64,000 nt of DNA from CAXMMR01 sp963692975 (GCA_963692975.2 CAXMMR010000009.1:61439-125438); one strand, 5' to 3'. Counted from the stretch's first letter, positions 1 through 8,278 are shown. Notes: generated by a model not told the origin, from the sequence alone. Made by a program: numbers and translations.

Positions 1-357
1 GTGCTGGTGCGCCAAGCCGTCAAGGTCGGCGGCGTCGCCGGCCTCGCGCTCACCAAGCTTGATGTTCTGGACGGGCTGTCGACGCTTCAGATTTGCGTCG
101 GCTATGAGGTGCACGGCGAGACGTTCAAACGCCTGCCGGCGGGCAAGGCTGCACAGGCTGCGGCACGGCCGGTTTACGAGACGATTGAGGGATGGACGCA
201 ATCAACTCGCGGCGCGCGATCATGGGGCGAGTTGCCGGCGCAGGCGGTCAAGTACGTCAAGAGGATAGAGGAGCTGGTCGAAGCGCCCGTAACGTTGCTA
301 TCGACCAGTCCAGAACGTGACGACATGATTCTCGTGCGCGATCCATTCGAAGGGTAG
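1..357 (+). CDS. purA: Adenylosuccinate synthetase, C-terminal part (5' end outside window)
   Basis: This is the last 118 residues of adenylosuccinate synthetase, the GTP-dependent enzyme that joins IMP and aspartate on the way to AMP. The segment GLALTKLDVLDG is the family's C-terminal base-recognition region, and YETIEGWTQSTRG followed by LPAQAVKYVKRIE is the usual C-terminal order. The reading frame is open from base 1, so the GTG there is an internal codon and not the true start. The full protein should be roughly 430 residues. It converges with rpoH, with only about 50 bases between the two stop codons. Identification is by sequence recognition only. Confidence 0.9.
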   Translation: MLVRQAVKVGGVAGLALTKLDVLDGLSTLQICVGYEVHGETFKRLPAGKAAQAAARPVYETIEGWTQSTRGARSWGELPAQAVKYVKRIEELVEAPVTLLSTSPERDDMILVRDPFEG

Positions 358-410
358 GGTCAAGTGTTTGCTCCTCGACCCCCTCCAGGCTTTAACCTGC
401 CTACTCTCAG

Positions 411-1298
411 CTAGGCTGCGACTTGCGCCATGCGGCGCTCGACGACTTGGCTCTTCATCGACTTCTGCAGCTTCTCGAAGGCTCGAACCTCGATCTGGCG
501 CACGCGCTCGCGCGAGATATTGTACTGCTGGGACAGCTCCTCGAGCGTCGTGGGGTTATCCTTGAGCCGACGCTCGATCAGAATATGCCGCTCGCGCTCG
601 TTCAGGGTCCGCAAAGCACCGTTCAGCAACGCCTTGCGGCCTGAATACTCCTCGCGGTCAGCAAGCTCGGTCTCCTGGCTCTCGCCCTCGTCGACAAGCC
701 AATCTTGCCACTCGCCTTCGCTGTCAGCACGCACCGGTGCGTTCAGGCTGTGGTCGGGAGCTGCCAGGCGACGGTTCATGCTGACGACATCGTGTTCCGG
801 CACCGCCAGCATGGTGGCAATCTTGGTGACGTGCTCCGGACGCAAATCGCCGTCCTCGATCGCCTGCATCTGGCCCTTCAGCCGGCGAAGGTTAAAGAAC
901 AGCTTCTTCTGCGCCGCCGTGGTGCCCATCTTCACGAGCGACCAGCTGTGCAGGATGTACTCCTGAATGGCGGCGCGGATCCACCACATGGCGTAAGTCG
1001 CCAGCCGGAAGCCGCGGTCAGGGTCAAAGCGCTTGACCGCCTGCATCATGCCGACATTGCCCTCGCTGATCAGCTCGCCGACGGGCAAGCCGTAACCGCG
1101 ATAGCCCATGGCGATCTTCGCAACCAGGCGAAGATGCGAGGTGACCAGCTTATGCGCTGATTCCATGTCTTCGTCATTGCGCCATGCTAGCGACAGCCGA
1201 AGCTCCTCTTCGGGCGTCAGCATCGGAAACTTGCGGATCTCCTGCAGGTAGCGGGAGAGGTTGCCCTCTGGGGCGATGTTTAGGACGGCAGAGGCCAC
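411..1298 (-). CDS. rpoH: RNA polymerase sigma-32 factor
   Basis: This is the heat-shock sigma factor, which directs RNA polymerase to chaperone and protease promoters. At 295 residues it has the normal family length. Region 2 is visible (NLSRYLQEIRKFPMLTPEEE, then FDPDRGFRLATYAMWWIRAAIQEYI), as is the RpoH box QKKLFFNLRRLKG that separates RpoH from other group-3 sigma factors. Region 4 ends with the helix-turn-helix ISRERVRQIEVRAFEKL. It lies downstream of rluD on the same strand, a common arrangement in alphaproteobacteria, but a strong promoter-like sequence just after rluD suggests its own transcription. The leader would be about 180 nt, long enough for the temperature-sensitive folding known for rpoH mRNAs, although I did not establish such a fold. 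Confidence 0.95.
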   Translation of the reverse strand: MASAVLNIAPEGNLSRYLQEIRKFPMLTPEEELRLSLAWRNDEDMESAHKLVTSHLRLVAKIAMGYRGYGLPVGELISEGNVGMMQAVKRFDPDRGFRLATYAMWWIRAAIQEYILHSWSLVKMGTTAAQKKLFFNLRRLKGQMQAIEDGDLRPEHVTKIATMLAVPEHDVVSMNRRLAAPDHSLNAPVRADSEGEWQDWLVDEGESQETELADREEYSGRKALLNGALRTLNERERHILIERRLKDNPTTLEELSQQYNISRERVRQIEVRAFEKLQKSMKSQVVERRMAQVAA

Positions 1299-1478
1299 GG
1301 TCGGCTCCTCTAGTCTGTCGCGGTGTTTCTACCCTCATAAGGCGTAGCAAACGACGCGGTTTCGACTGGATCTGGACAGGGGCGCGGAAGGCCATCACGT
1401 CATAGCTAGCGTTCCAACGTCGGCAACGCGCCAGGTGAGGCAATCGAAATCCGCACGCCCGCGGACTTGATGGAATTA

Positions 1479-1507
1479 TTGATACAGGACCGGCTGGGTC
1501 CTGTCAA
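1479..1507 (-). promoter_or_regulatory. Sigma-70-like promoter of rpoH with an internal dyad
   Basis: Read on the minus strand, TTGACA (1507-1502) is followed by exactly 17 bases and TATCAA (1484-1479). The -35 box overlaps the rluD stop codon. The spacer and one flanking base form a perfect inverted repeat, CAGGACC-5 nt-GGTCCTG (1485-1503), placed where a repressor could block polymerase. The dyad could also act as a hairpin at the end of the rluD transcript. Box match and spacing are seen; promoter activity is inferred. Confidence 0.55.
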
Positions 1508-2478
1508 CGAGATTGCCGCAATGCGGCAATCAACTGGGTCATATCCGCGGGAGGCGGCGTTTCGAACACCAGGCTCGTGCCGCTAACCGGATGCTTGAAC
1601 CCCAGCACCGCCGCATGCAGTGCCTGGCGGGGGAAATCCAGCAGCAGCGTTCTTAGCGCTGGCGGCAATGCTCGCGCCACGGCCGGCACGCGTCGCAAGT
1701 AGACTGGGTCGCCGACCAGAGGATGACCGATCGAGGCAAGATGCACCCTGATCTGGTGCGTTCGTCCGGTCGCGAGCTGGCAGTCGAGCAGACTGACCGC
1801 GCCGTGCAGCGCCTCACGCATCCGGTAACGCGTCAGTGCCGGCTTGCCACCCTGCGGCACAACGGCCATCCGCTTGCGCTCACGCGGATCCCGCCCGATT
1901 GCGCCTTCGATCTCGCCCTCGGCCAGGCTCGGCAGCCCCCAGCTCAGCGCGAGGTAGCGACGCTCGAGGTCGCGCGCGGCGAACAGCGCCGACAGCCCGG
2001 CCATCGCGGCCTCGCTCTTGGCGGCGACCATGACGCCGGAGGTGTCCTTGTCCAGCCTGTGCACGATTCCTGGCCGGCGCTCACCGCCGATACCGGGTAG
2101 GTCGCGGCAATGCGCCAGCAGCGCGTTGACCAGCGTGCCGTCCTGGTTGCCAGGCGCCGGGTGGACCACCAGCCCGGCCGGCTTGTCGATCACGATCAAG
2201 TCCTTGTCCTCGAACAGGACGGTGAGCTCGATCGCCTCTGGTCCGGGTGCCGCGTCGACCAGCGCCGGCTCGTTCAGCGCATAGGCGACGCCTGCTCGCA
2301 CCGCCTCGGCCGGCTCGGCCAGCCGAACGCCGTTCCGCGAGGCCTGTCCCTGCTCGATCAGCGCCTTCACACGGGTGCGCGACAGGCGGCCGGATGCGTC
2401 GGCAAGGAAGCGGTCCACACGCTGCCCCGCTGCCTCGGGCGGCGCGGTCACGCGCAACGGTGCTTGCCTGTCGACCAT
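1504..2478 (-). CDS. rluD: RluA/RluD family 23S rRNA pseudouridine synthase
   Basis: This 324-residue enzyme isomerises specific uridines in large-subunit rRNA to pseudouridine. An N-terminal S4-type RNA-binding domain (about residues 15-75, RVDRFLADASGRLSRTRVKALI) precedes the catalytic domain. The catalytic motif HRLDKDTSGVMVAAK around residues 135-150 carries the invariant Asp. GRTHQIRVHLASIGHPLVGD near the C-terminus is the second family signature. Length and order fit RluD. It is upstream of rpoH on the same strand. Assignment to RluD rather than RluC or RluA rests on genome context and overall similarity, so target-site specificity is less certain than the family. Confidence 0.92.
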   Translation of the reverse strand: MVDRQAPLRVTAPPEAAGQRVDRFLADASGRLSRTRVKALIEQGQASRNGVRLAEPAEAVRAGVAYALNEPALVDAAPGPEAIELTVLFEDKDLIVIDKPAGLVVHPAPGNQDGTLVNALLAHCRDLPGIGGERRPGIVHRLDKDTSGVMVAAKSEAAMAGLSALFAARDLERRYLALSWGLPSLAEGEIEGAIGRDPRERKRMAVVPQGGKPALTRYRMREALHGAVSLLDCQLATGRTHQIRVHLASIGHPLVGDPVYLRRVPAVARALPPALRTLLLDFPRQALHAAVLGFKHPVSGTSLVFETPPPADMTQLIAALRQSR

Positions 2479-2519
2479 GCGCGGCGGATAGCAGGCTTTC
2501 CGAGCCGGGTGGAGCGACG

Positions 2520-2801
2520 ATGCAGGCGCTGAAGGTGCTGGTGGTGGTGATGGGCGTGCTGATCATTGCCGGCGTGGCGGTGATCGTCGCCACCATCGTC
2601 GTACGCGCGACCCATACTGGCGGCGCGGTTGTCGCTGGCGCCGCGGTGTCATTGGATGAGCCTGAGGGCACGCATGTGGGCGAGACCGCGCTGGCGAACG
2701 GCATGCTGGCGCTCACCCTGGTCGGCGGCGGCCCGGACCGAGTGGTGATCGTAGACCTTTCTTCAGGTCGTATCCTGCGGCGCGTGTCGGTGACGAAGTG
2801 A
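2520..2801 (+). CDS. Small single-pass membrane protein, DUF6476-like
   Basis: The protein has 93 residues from an ATG at 2520 preceded by GGAG. Residues 5-28 (VLVVVMGVLIIAGVAVIVAT) form one hydrophobic helix, followed by a hydrophilic domain with GGGPDRVVIVDLSSGRILRRVSV. That tail resembles the small DUF6476 proteins found beside rluD in Acetobacteraceae, and the gene is divergent from rluD with 41 bases between starts. The longer frame upstream of the ATG only antisenses rluD and was not used. Function is unknown. Topology is probably N-in with a periplasmic tail, but this is a prediction. Confidence 0.6.
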   Translation: MQALKVLVVVMGVLIIAGVAVIVATIVVRATHTGGAVVAGAAVSLDEPEGTHVGETALANGMLALTLVGGGPDRVVIVDLSSGRILRRVSVTK

Positions 2802-2884
2802 GGGCTGAGGCTCTGCCTCTCGACGTCGCTGGGGCGTGAGGCTCGAGACGCCGCTCGTTCAGAGTACGAGCCGGCTCATTCTTG

Positions 2885-3043
2885 CTAAGGGTCGATCACC
2901 GCCGCGCAGCCGTCAGTTGGTGCGGCCGCTACGTGGCCGACCACCGGCACTATCTTGAGTGCCGCGGACCCAACCCGGCAGGGCGCGGCAAATAGCCCGC
3001 AGCCGGACAGGCCAAGCAGCATGAGTACCATCAGCGCACGCAC
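2885..3043 (-). CDS. DUF6726-like mini-lipoprotein
   Basis: This 52-residue gene starts with a GTG immediately after the stop codon of the upstream ABC-F gene, with no intervening base. The product has a short hydrophobic leader with a lipobox-like LSGC (residues 12-15), then GLFAAPCRVGSAALKIVPVV, GHVAAAPTDGCAAVID and the stop. This pattern (CG-x-APCR, KIVPVVGH, D-x-CAAVID) is typical of DUF6726 proteins of Rhodospirillales and relatives. The role is unknown; three cysteines after the signal are notable. An ATG four codons downstream is an alternative start. The zero-base spacing suggests translational coupling to the ABC-F gene. Confidence 0.72.
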   Translation of the reverse strand: MRALMVLMLLGLSGCGLFAAPCRVGSAALKIVPVVGHVAAAPTDGCAAVIDP

Positions 3044-4834
3044 CTATCCCTCCATCGTTTCGCGCAGCACTTCGAGTTCAAGCCAGCGCTCCTCCGCCGC
3101 CTCATGCTCGCGTTCGGCCGTCAGCAGCTTGCCGCGCGCCTCATCGAAGCGGGCGGGACTGCGGCGGTAGAGCTCGGGGTCGGCGAGCAGGGCCTGCTGG
3201 CGGGCGATCTCGGTGGCGAGCGTGGCCATGCGGGCGGGCAGGGCATCGAGCGCGTGACGGTCCTTGAACGAAAGCTTCTTGCCGCCTGCCTGGCGCACGG
3301 GCACCGGCACCTCGCGGGCGGACGCTCCGGAGACGGCCGCAGCCGGCGGCGCACCGCGCTGCGCCAGCATGTCGGTATAGCCGCCGGCATACTCCACCCA
3401 ACGCCCATCCCCCTCCGCCGCCAGCGTCGAAGTCACCGTCCGATCGAGGAAGTCGCGGTCGTGGCTCACGAGCAGCACGGTGCCCGGGTAGTCGGCGAGC
3501 AGGTCTTGCAGCAGGTCGAGCGTCTCGAGATCGAGGTCGTTGGTTGGCTCGTCGAGCACCAGCAGGTTGGCGCGGCGGGCCAGCGCGGTGGCGAGCAGCA
3601 GCCGCGCCCGCTCTCCGCCCGACAGCACGCCGACCGGCGTTCGCGCCTGCTCGGGGCGAAACAGGAAATCCTTCATGTAGCCGATGACGTGCCGCCGCTC
3701 GCCGCCGACGAGCACCTGGTCGCCGCCACCGCCGGTCAACGTGTCGGCAAGCGTGCGCGCCGGATCGAGGCTGGCCCTGGTTTGATCCAGCGTCACGACC
3801 TCGAGATTAGTGCCGAGCTTGATCGCGCCGCCATCCGGTTGATCGACACCTGTCAGCAGCCGCAGCAGCGTCGTCTTTCCCGCGCCGTTGCGGCCGATCA
3901 AGCCCAGTCGGTCGCCTCGCAGCAGCCGCAGCGTCAGGCCTTCGACGATGTGCTGCGGCCCGAATGCCTTCGAAACCGCCTCGGCATCAATGACGATCTT
4001 GCCGGACATCGCGACCGGCTGCGCCTCCAGCTTGAGCCCCGCTCCGGGCCGGGCCTGGTCGCGGCGCGTCTGGCGCAGCTCGGCCAGCTCCGCCACTCGC
4101 CGGACGTTGCGCTTGCGCCGGGCTGTGACGCCGTAGCGCATCCAGTCCTCCTCGCGCGCGATCTGCCGTCCGAGCTTCTGCGCCTCGACCGCCTGCGCCT
4201 CGACCACCGCCTCGCGCCACGGCTCGAAATGGGCGAAGCCGCGCTCCATCCGCCGCGTCGTCCCGCCGTCCAGCCACACGACCGAGCGCGACAGCGCCTC
4301 GAGCATCCGCCGGTCATGGCTGATCAGCACGATCCCGGTGCGCAACGAACCCAGCTCGCGCTCCAACCACTCGATCGCCGGCAGGTCGAGGTGATTGGTC
4401 GGCTCGTCCAGCAGCAGCAAGTCCGGCGAGGGGGCGAGTGCCCGCGCCAGCGCCGCCCGCCTGGCCTCGCCGCCGGACAACCTGGCCGGCGTCTCGTCTC
4501 CGGCCAGGCCCAGCGCCTCCAGCATCGCCTGCGCACGATACTCCTCGTCCGGGTCGTCCAGCCCGGCGATCACGTAGTCGAGCACCGAGCCGAAGGCTGA
4601 TAAATCCGGCTCCTGCTCGAGGTAGCGCAGGCGCGTGCCCGGCTGGACGAACCTTGTGCCGCTATCAGCCGGGAGCGTGCCGGCGGCGATGCGCATCAGC
4701 GTCGACTTGCCTGAGCCGTTGCGGCCCACCAGGCAAACGCGGTCGCCGGCGCCGACGGCCAGCTCGGCACCATACAGCAACGGTGAGCCACCGAGGGTGA
4801 GGGAAATGTCCTGAAGATGAAGAAGAGGGGGCAT
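3044..4834 (-). CDS. ABC-F family ATPase (Uup-like)
   Basis: This 596-residue soluble protein has two ABC ATPase domains and no membrane segments, the mark of the ABC-F translation-factor family that acts on ribosomes. The first domain has Walker A GRNGSGKST (about residue 38), signature LSGGEARR and Walker B LLLLDEPTNHLD. The second has GRNGAGKTT, LSGGERARLLLA and LLVLDEPTNDLD. A charged linker (residues about 220-265) joins them, and the C-terminus ends in a coiled coil (FDEARGKLLTAEREHEAAEE) as in Uup. Uup-type proteins bind branched DNA or ribosomes; which applies here cannot be told. It is followed directly by the DUF6726-like gene, and repeat copy B1 lies upstream. Confidence 0.92.
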   Translation of the reverse strand: MPPLLHLQDISLTLGGSPLLYGAELAVGAGDRVCLVGRNGSGKSTLMRIAAGTLPADSGTRFVQPGTRLRYLEQEPDLSAFGSVLDYVIAGLDDPDEEYRAQAMLEALGLAGDETPARLSGGEARRAALARALAPSPDLLLLDEPTNHLDLPAIEWLERELGSLRTGIVLISHDRRMLEALSRSVVWLDGGTTRRMERGFAHFEPWREAVVEAQAVEAQKLGRQIAREEDWMRYGVTARRKRNVRRVAELAELRQTRRDQARPGAGLKLEAQPVAMSGKIVIDAEAVSKAFGPQHIVEGLTLRLLRGDRLGLIGRNGAGKTTLLRLLTGVDQPDGGAIKLGTNLEVVTLDQTRASLDPARTLADTLTGGGGDQVLVGGERRHVIGYMKDFLFRPEQARTPVGVLSGGERARLLLATALARRANLLVLDEPTNDLDLETLDLLQDLLADYPGTVLLVSHDRDFLDRTVTSTLAAEGDGRWVEYAGGYTDMLAQRGAPPAAAVSGASAREVPVPVRQAGGKKLSFKDRHALDALPARMATLATEIARQQALLADPELYRRSPARFDEARGKLLTAEREHEAAEERWLELEVLRETMEG

Positions 4835-4852
4835 GAATGACTTACACTAGGA

Positions 4853-4983
4853 AAGGGTGTTCTTTTTTGAAAAAAAGAACCAAAAAACTTTTGCCCGTAG
4901 GTTTAATGAGTTTTGTCGCGAGTTCGCGATATCTGGCGGATGATCTATTTGCTTCTTGCTTGTAAGAAGCACTTTTTCTTACA
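4853..4983. repeat. Dispersed nested-hairpin repeat, family B copy 1
   Basis: Left part: GTTCTTTTTTG followed by AAAAAAAGAAC forms a hairpin, then CAAAAAACTTTT. Right part: TTTGCTTCTTG, a short loop and TAAGAAGC, then CTTTTTCTTACA. The same arrangement occurs at 29262-29385. The element fills the space between the dsbA-like stop and the ABC-F start, and its right edge includes that stop codon. Middle sequences of the two copies differ, so the conserved parts are the arms. Confidence 0.7.
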
Positions 4984-5689
4984 GCTCTTGAATTTCGATC
5001 GCGGCGACGTCGAGCAGCCGCTCGATCACCTCGGGCTCCTGGGCGCCGGAGATCGCGTGCCGGCCGGAGACGACGAAGCACGGCACTCCGTTGATGCCGA
5101 GGCGGTGGGCACGGAGGTTATCGCCGTGGACTGCGTCCACTTCCTCGCCGCTGAGCAGGAAGTGTCGCGCCGCCAGTGCGTCAAGCCCGCACAGACCGGC
5201 GAGCGAGCACAGCACCATCATGTCGCCGATGTCCGCGCCATCGGTGAAATGCGCGGCAAAGAGCGCTTCGGTCGCTTCGTCGGCCCGCCCGAAGCGCTGC
5301 GCGAAGCGAACCAGCCGATGCGCATCCACCGTGTTCGGCGTCCGTCGAATGCGCTCGAAGCGGAAGTGCACGCCCTCGGCCAGGCCGATCTCGCTGATCG
5401 AGCCGTAGAGCCGTGCCGCCCGATCCTCGCCGCCGAACTTGCTGATCAGGTACTCGGCCCGGCTCATTCCTGAGCGCGGCATGTCCGGGTTGAGCAGGAA
5501 CGGCCGCCAGGACAGCTCGAACAGCAGATCGGGCCGGCGCCGCAGGGTGCGAAAAAGCCGACGCACGCCGAGATAGCACCACGGGCAGACGAGGTCGTGC
5601 ACGATCTCGATGCCGAGCCGCGCCTTCGGAGGAGCAAGGATGTTCACGCCCGTTAGATTAGCGCGGCAGCGGTGCGTTACCAGCGGCAT
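4979..5689 (-). CDS. DsbA-family (FrnE-like) thiol oxidoreductase
   Basis: The product has 236 residues with a DSBA-type thioredoxin fold. The motif CPWCYLGVRRL (C-x-x-C, about residues 34-37) opens the domain, and GINGVPCFVV near residue 200 supplies the cis-Pro loop. Proteins of this type are cytoplasmic dithiol oxidoreductases or isomerases (FrnE, or 2-hydroxychromene-2-carboxylate isomerase-like). No signal peptide is seen, so it is probably cytoplasmic. The first 14 residues are not domain-like, so a GTG at 5647 is a plausible alternative start. It lies 12 bases after the MFS gene on the same strand and may be cotranscribed with it. Confidence 0.87.
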   Translation of the reverse strand: MPLVTHRCRANLTGVNILAPPKARLGIEIVHDLVCPWCYLGVRRLFRTLRRRPDLLFELSWRPFLLNPDMPRSGMSRAEYLISKFGGEDRAARLYGSISEIGLAEGVHFRFERIRRTPNTVDAHRLVRFAQRFGRADEATEALFAAHFTDGADIGDMMVLCSLAGLCGLDALAARHFLLSGEEVDAVHGDNLRAHRLGINGVPCFVVSGRHAISGAQEPEVIERLLDVAAIEIQEL

Positions 5690-5701
5690 CGCGCCGGCGA
5701 C

Positions 5702-6931
5702 TTATACTCTCGGCAGCGCTGCCGAGAGCGCCAGCGCACCGCTAAGCACCAAGGCCACGAGGGTGGCGACACCTGGCCAGCCAAAGGCGGACCAGACCCA
5801 ACCGCCAAGCGTGCCGATCAGGCTCGAGCCGGCGTAGTAGGCGAACAGGTAGAGCGACGCCGCCTGTGCGCGCGCGCGCTGCGCCCTGGCGCCGACCCAG
5901 CCGCTGGCAATCGAGTGGCCGCCGAAGAAGCCCCAGGTGACCAGCGCCACACCGGCCACCACGAGCCACACCGGCCGGAACAGTGTCAGTCCCACTCCGA
6001 CCAGCATCAGCGTCAGGTTGACGATCAGCACGGGTCGCCGCCCAAGGCGCCCTGAGAGGGCGCCCATCAGCGCGGAGCTGACGACGCCTACCAGATAGAC
6101 GCAGAACAACAGCCCAACTGCCGACTGGCTCAACCGATATGGCGCCGCCAGCAGGCGAAATCCGATGTAGTTGTAGACTGTGACAAACCCGCCCATCAGC
6201 AGGAAGCCTTCGGCAAACAGCACCGGCAGGCCTGGCATGCGAAGATGCGCCATGAAGGAGGCGATCAGCGCGCCTGTCCTGAGCGGTCGGGGACGAAAAT
6301 GCCTCGAGGCGGGCAAGGCCCGCCACAGCAGCAGCGCGGCGATCAGACCGAGCCCGCCTATGCTGCCGATAGCGACCCGCCAGCCGGCTTCGTCGGCCAG
6401 CACGGCGGTGATCAGCCTGCCGCTCATCCCGCCCACCGCGTTGCCGGCGATGTAGAGGCCCATGGCGATGCCGATCGCCGTAGGATCGATCTCCTCGGCG
6501 AGATAGGCCATCGCCACCGCCGGCAGGCCGCCGAGCGCCACGCCGGCCAGGCCCCGCAGCACCAGCACCAAGCCAAAGCTCGGCGCGATCGCGGTCGCCA
6601 TGGTCAGCGCGCCGGAAATCAGCAGCGAGGCCAGCATCACCGGCTTGCGGCCCCACGCCTCGGATAGCGAGCCGGCCACCAGCATCGAGACCGCGAGCAA
6701 GGCGGTTGCGGTCGAAAGAGCCAGCGAGCTTACGGCCGGACTTAGCCCAAAGCGTGAGGCAAGCACTGGCAAGAGCGGCTGCACATAGTACAGCGTGGCG
6801 AAGGTCGCAAAGCCGGCGGCAAACAATGCTCCGTTGATGCGCCAGAAGATCGCACTGCCAGCCTCAACGTAGGCCAGCACGTCCTCCGCGGCGGCCTCGG
6901 CCTCGCTGAGCACCACGGGCGGCTCGATCAT
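5702..6931 (-). CDS. MFS transporter
   Basis: This 409-residue protein has the twelve hydrophobic segments of the major facilitator superfamily. The loop 2-3 motif is present as GSLSEAWGRKPVMLASLL (about residues 88-105) and a second copy as GALSGRLGRRPVLIV after helix 8, as expected for the two six-helix halves. Helix 5 has the glycine-rich AIGIAMGLYIAGNAVGG. It resembles the YnfM/arabinose-efflux type of drug or metabolite exporter. Substrate cannot be inferred. A hydrophilic N-terminal stretch of about 30 residues precedes helix 1. The dsbA-like gene follows closely downstream. Confidence 0.9.
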   Translation of the reverse strand: MIEPPVVLSEAEAAAEDVLAYVEAGSAIFWRINGALFAAGFATFATLYYVQPLLPVLASRFGLSPAVSSLALSTATALLAVSMLVAGSLSEAWGRKPVMLASLLISGALTMATAIAPSFGLVLVLRGLAGVALGGLPAVAMAYLAEEIDPTAIGIAMGLYIAGNAVGGMSGRLITAVLADEAGWRVAIGSIGGLGLIAALLLWRALPASRHFRPRPLRTGALIASFMAHLRMPGLPVLFAEGFLLMGGFVTVYNYIGFRLLAAPYRLSQSAVGLLFCVYLVGVVSSALMGALSGRLGRRPVLIVNLTLMLVGVGLTLFRPVWLVVAGVALVTWGFFGGHSIASGWVGARAQRARAQAASLYLFAYYAGSSLIGTLGGWVWSAFGWPGVATLVALVLSGALALSAALPRV

Positions 6932-7093
6932 GGCGGCCAGGCTAGGCCTAGGGGCGTCGTTTGTCGCGCGCCTGCAGGCGGTCGGGCCACACGACCGACG
7001 GCGACAGCCCAGGATGGCAGAGTATGGGCTCTTCGTTAACGATCTGTTCTCTCTTGCGGCTTACACTGCGCAGTGAGCGGATGGAGGCTGGCC

Positions 7094-7939
7094 GTGCGTT
7101 TTTCCCTCATCATGGTAACCGGCGGCAGAACGACGGAAGTCGGCGAGTTCATGCAGTCGCTTACCCGCCAGTCCTATCAGGACTTTGAACTCATTATCGT
7201 ACAGCAGAACGAGGATGAACGACTCGCACCCATCGTCGCTGCCTTCGAGGGCAAGTTCCCGTTCCAGGTGGTGCGCTCGCTGCCCCGACTGATCAATCAC
7301 AGCCGCAATGTCGGCGCGACCTTTGCGCAGGGTGAGATCCTCGGCTTCCCGGACGACGATTGCCTTTATCCGGCCGATCTGCTGGCCGAGATCGACCGTG
7401 CATTGGCGCCTGGTGGACCCGACGTGTTCAGCGGCGTCGCCATCTCACCCGCGGGCGGCCTGGGCTCCGGCCGCTGGCACGATGCGGCGGGCCCGATCAC
7501 GCGCGAAACGGTCTGGACCAGCGCCATCGAGTTCAACCTGTTCATCCGCCGCACCTTGTTTGACGGTATCGGCGGCTTCGACCAGGCGATGGGCCTTGGC
7601 ACTCCATTTGCCTCGGGCGACGCGCAGGACCTCATCCTGGCCGCCATGCGGGCTGGCGGCCGCGCCGTCTACGACCCAAGCGTGCGCGTCATCCATCCCG
7701 ACAAACGGCTGACCCCAGTCGCAGTGCAGCGTGCTTACGATTACGGCGCCGGGATGGGCTATGTTTTGCGCAAGCACCACATGCGGATCGGCGTCTGGCT
7801 CACCTTCCTGCTACGCCCGGCCGCGGGTATCGCCGTCAGCCTGCTGCGCCGGCACACGCTTGACGCGCGCTACTATTGGCTCACCTTCCGTGGCCGACTA
7901 GCCGGTCTCCTCGCTCCGGAGGCGCGCCATCTCGGCTAA
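7094..7939 (+). CDS. Family 2 glycosyltransferase
   Basis: This is a GT-A fold glycosyltransferase of about 281 residues, predicted to transfer a sugar from a nucleotide sugar to a surface glycan. FSLIMVTGGRTTEVGEFMQS starts the Rossmann-like domain, LIIVQQNEDER follows, and FPDDDCLYPADL provides the metal-binding DxD region. GIGGFDQAMGLGTPFASGDAQDL is the acceptor-side region with its acidic residue. A C-terminal hydrophobic patch (GVWLTFLLRPAAGIAVSLL) may touch the membrane. I prefer the GTG at 7094 because GGAGG lies about seven bases upstream; the frame remains open to a GTG at 7073. No other polysaccharide genes are adjacent, so the acceptor is unknown. Confidence 0.84.
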   Translation: MRFSLIMVTGGRTTEVGEFMQSLTRQSYQDFELIIVQQNEDERLAPIVAAFEGKFPFQVVRSLPRLINHSRNVGATFAQGEILGFPDDDCLYPADLLAEIDRALAPGGPDVFSGVAISPAGGLGSGRWHDAAGPITRETVWTSAIEFNLFIRRTLFDGIGGFDQAMGLGTPFASGDAQDLILAAMRAGGRAVYDPSVRVIHPDKRLTPVAVQRAYDYGAGMGYVLRKHHMRIGVWLTFLLRPAAGIAVSLLRRHTLDARYYWLTFRGRLAGLLAPEARHLG

Positions 7940-8278
7940 GATCAGTCGGATGACGCGACGGATTGCCTCGGCACGATCGTGACGACGGCAGTCCTGCGAC
8001 GCTGATCGGCATCAGGGGCTTGCACTGGGACACGGGCGATCAGCCTGCGCGGAACGGTCAAAGAGATCAGTGACTAAACGATCTCGTGTTAAGGCAAGCA
8101 AGCGCCGAATCAATAGCGGCTTCAAGGACAGACTTCCCAAGCTCTCAATTGCAAGCATTGACTGAGGCATTGCGACTACAATCCACTTGAAAACAACTGG
8201 ATTTTGGAGGCTTTGGCACTATTGAGGCCCAGGGGCAAAGCCCCCGGGCCTTTTTGCCTTTCGGACCAGGTCAACCCA
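7940..8278. other. Intergenic region; possible small RNA ending at a terminator
   Basis: No protein gene is convincing here. Between the GT2 stop and the DUF1328 stop the most structured part is the strong plus-strand terminator at 8226-8255. The roughly 70 bases before it contain a TTTTGGAGGC stretch and are not coding. The terminator may end the GT2 transcript almost 300 bases after its stop, or end a short independent transcript. Confidence 0.4.
8226..8255 (+). terminator. Rho-independent terminator
   Basis: An 11-bp stem (GGCCCAGGGGC with GCCCCCGGGCC, one mismatch) closes a three-base AAA loop and is followed by TTTTT. The T tract is on the plus strand, so it terminates rightward transcription. 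It also resembles the GC-rich hairpins of repeat family A. Confidence 0.75.

Noticed and set aside
3104..4600. 498-residue open frame opposite the ABC-F gene
   Set aside because: Antisense shadow; Arg/Gln-rich with no domain.
4842..5081. 79-residue minus-strand frame near the dsbA-like stop
   Set aside because: It is the dsbA 3' end in the wrong frame plus repeat sequence; the KKE-type tail comes from family B.
8156..8185. TTGACT and TACAAT as promoter of a small RNA
   Set aside because: The spacer is only 13 bases, too short for a sigma-70 promoter.
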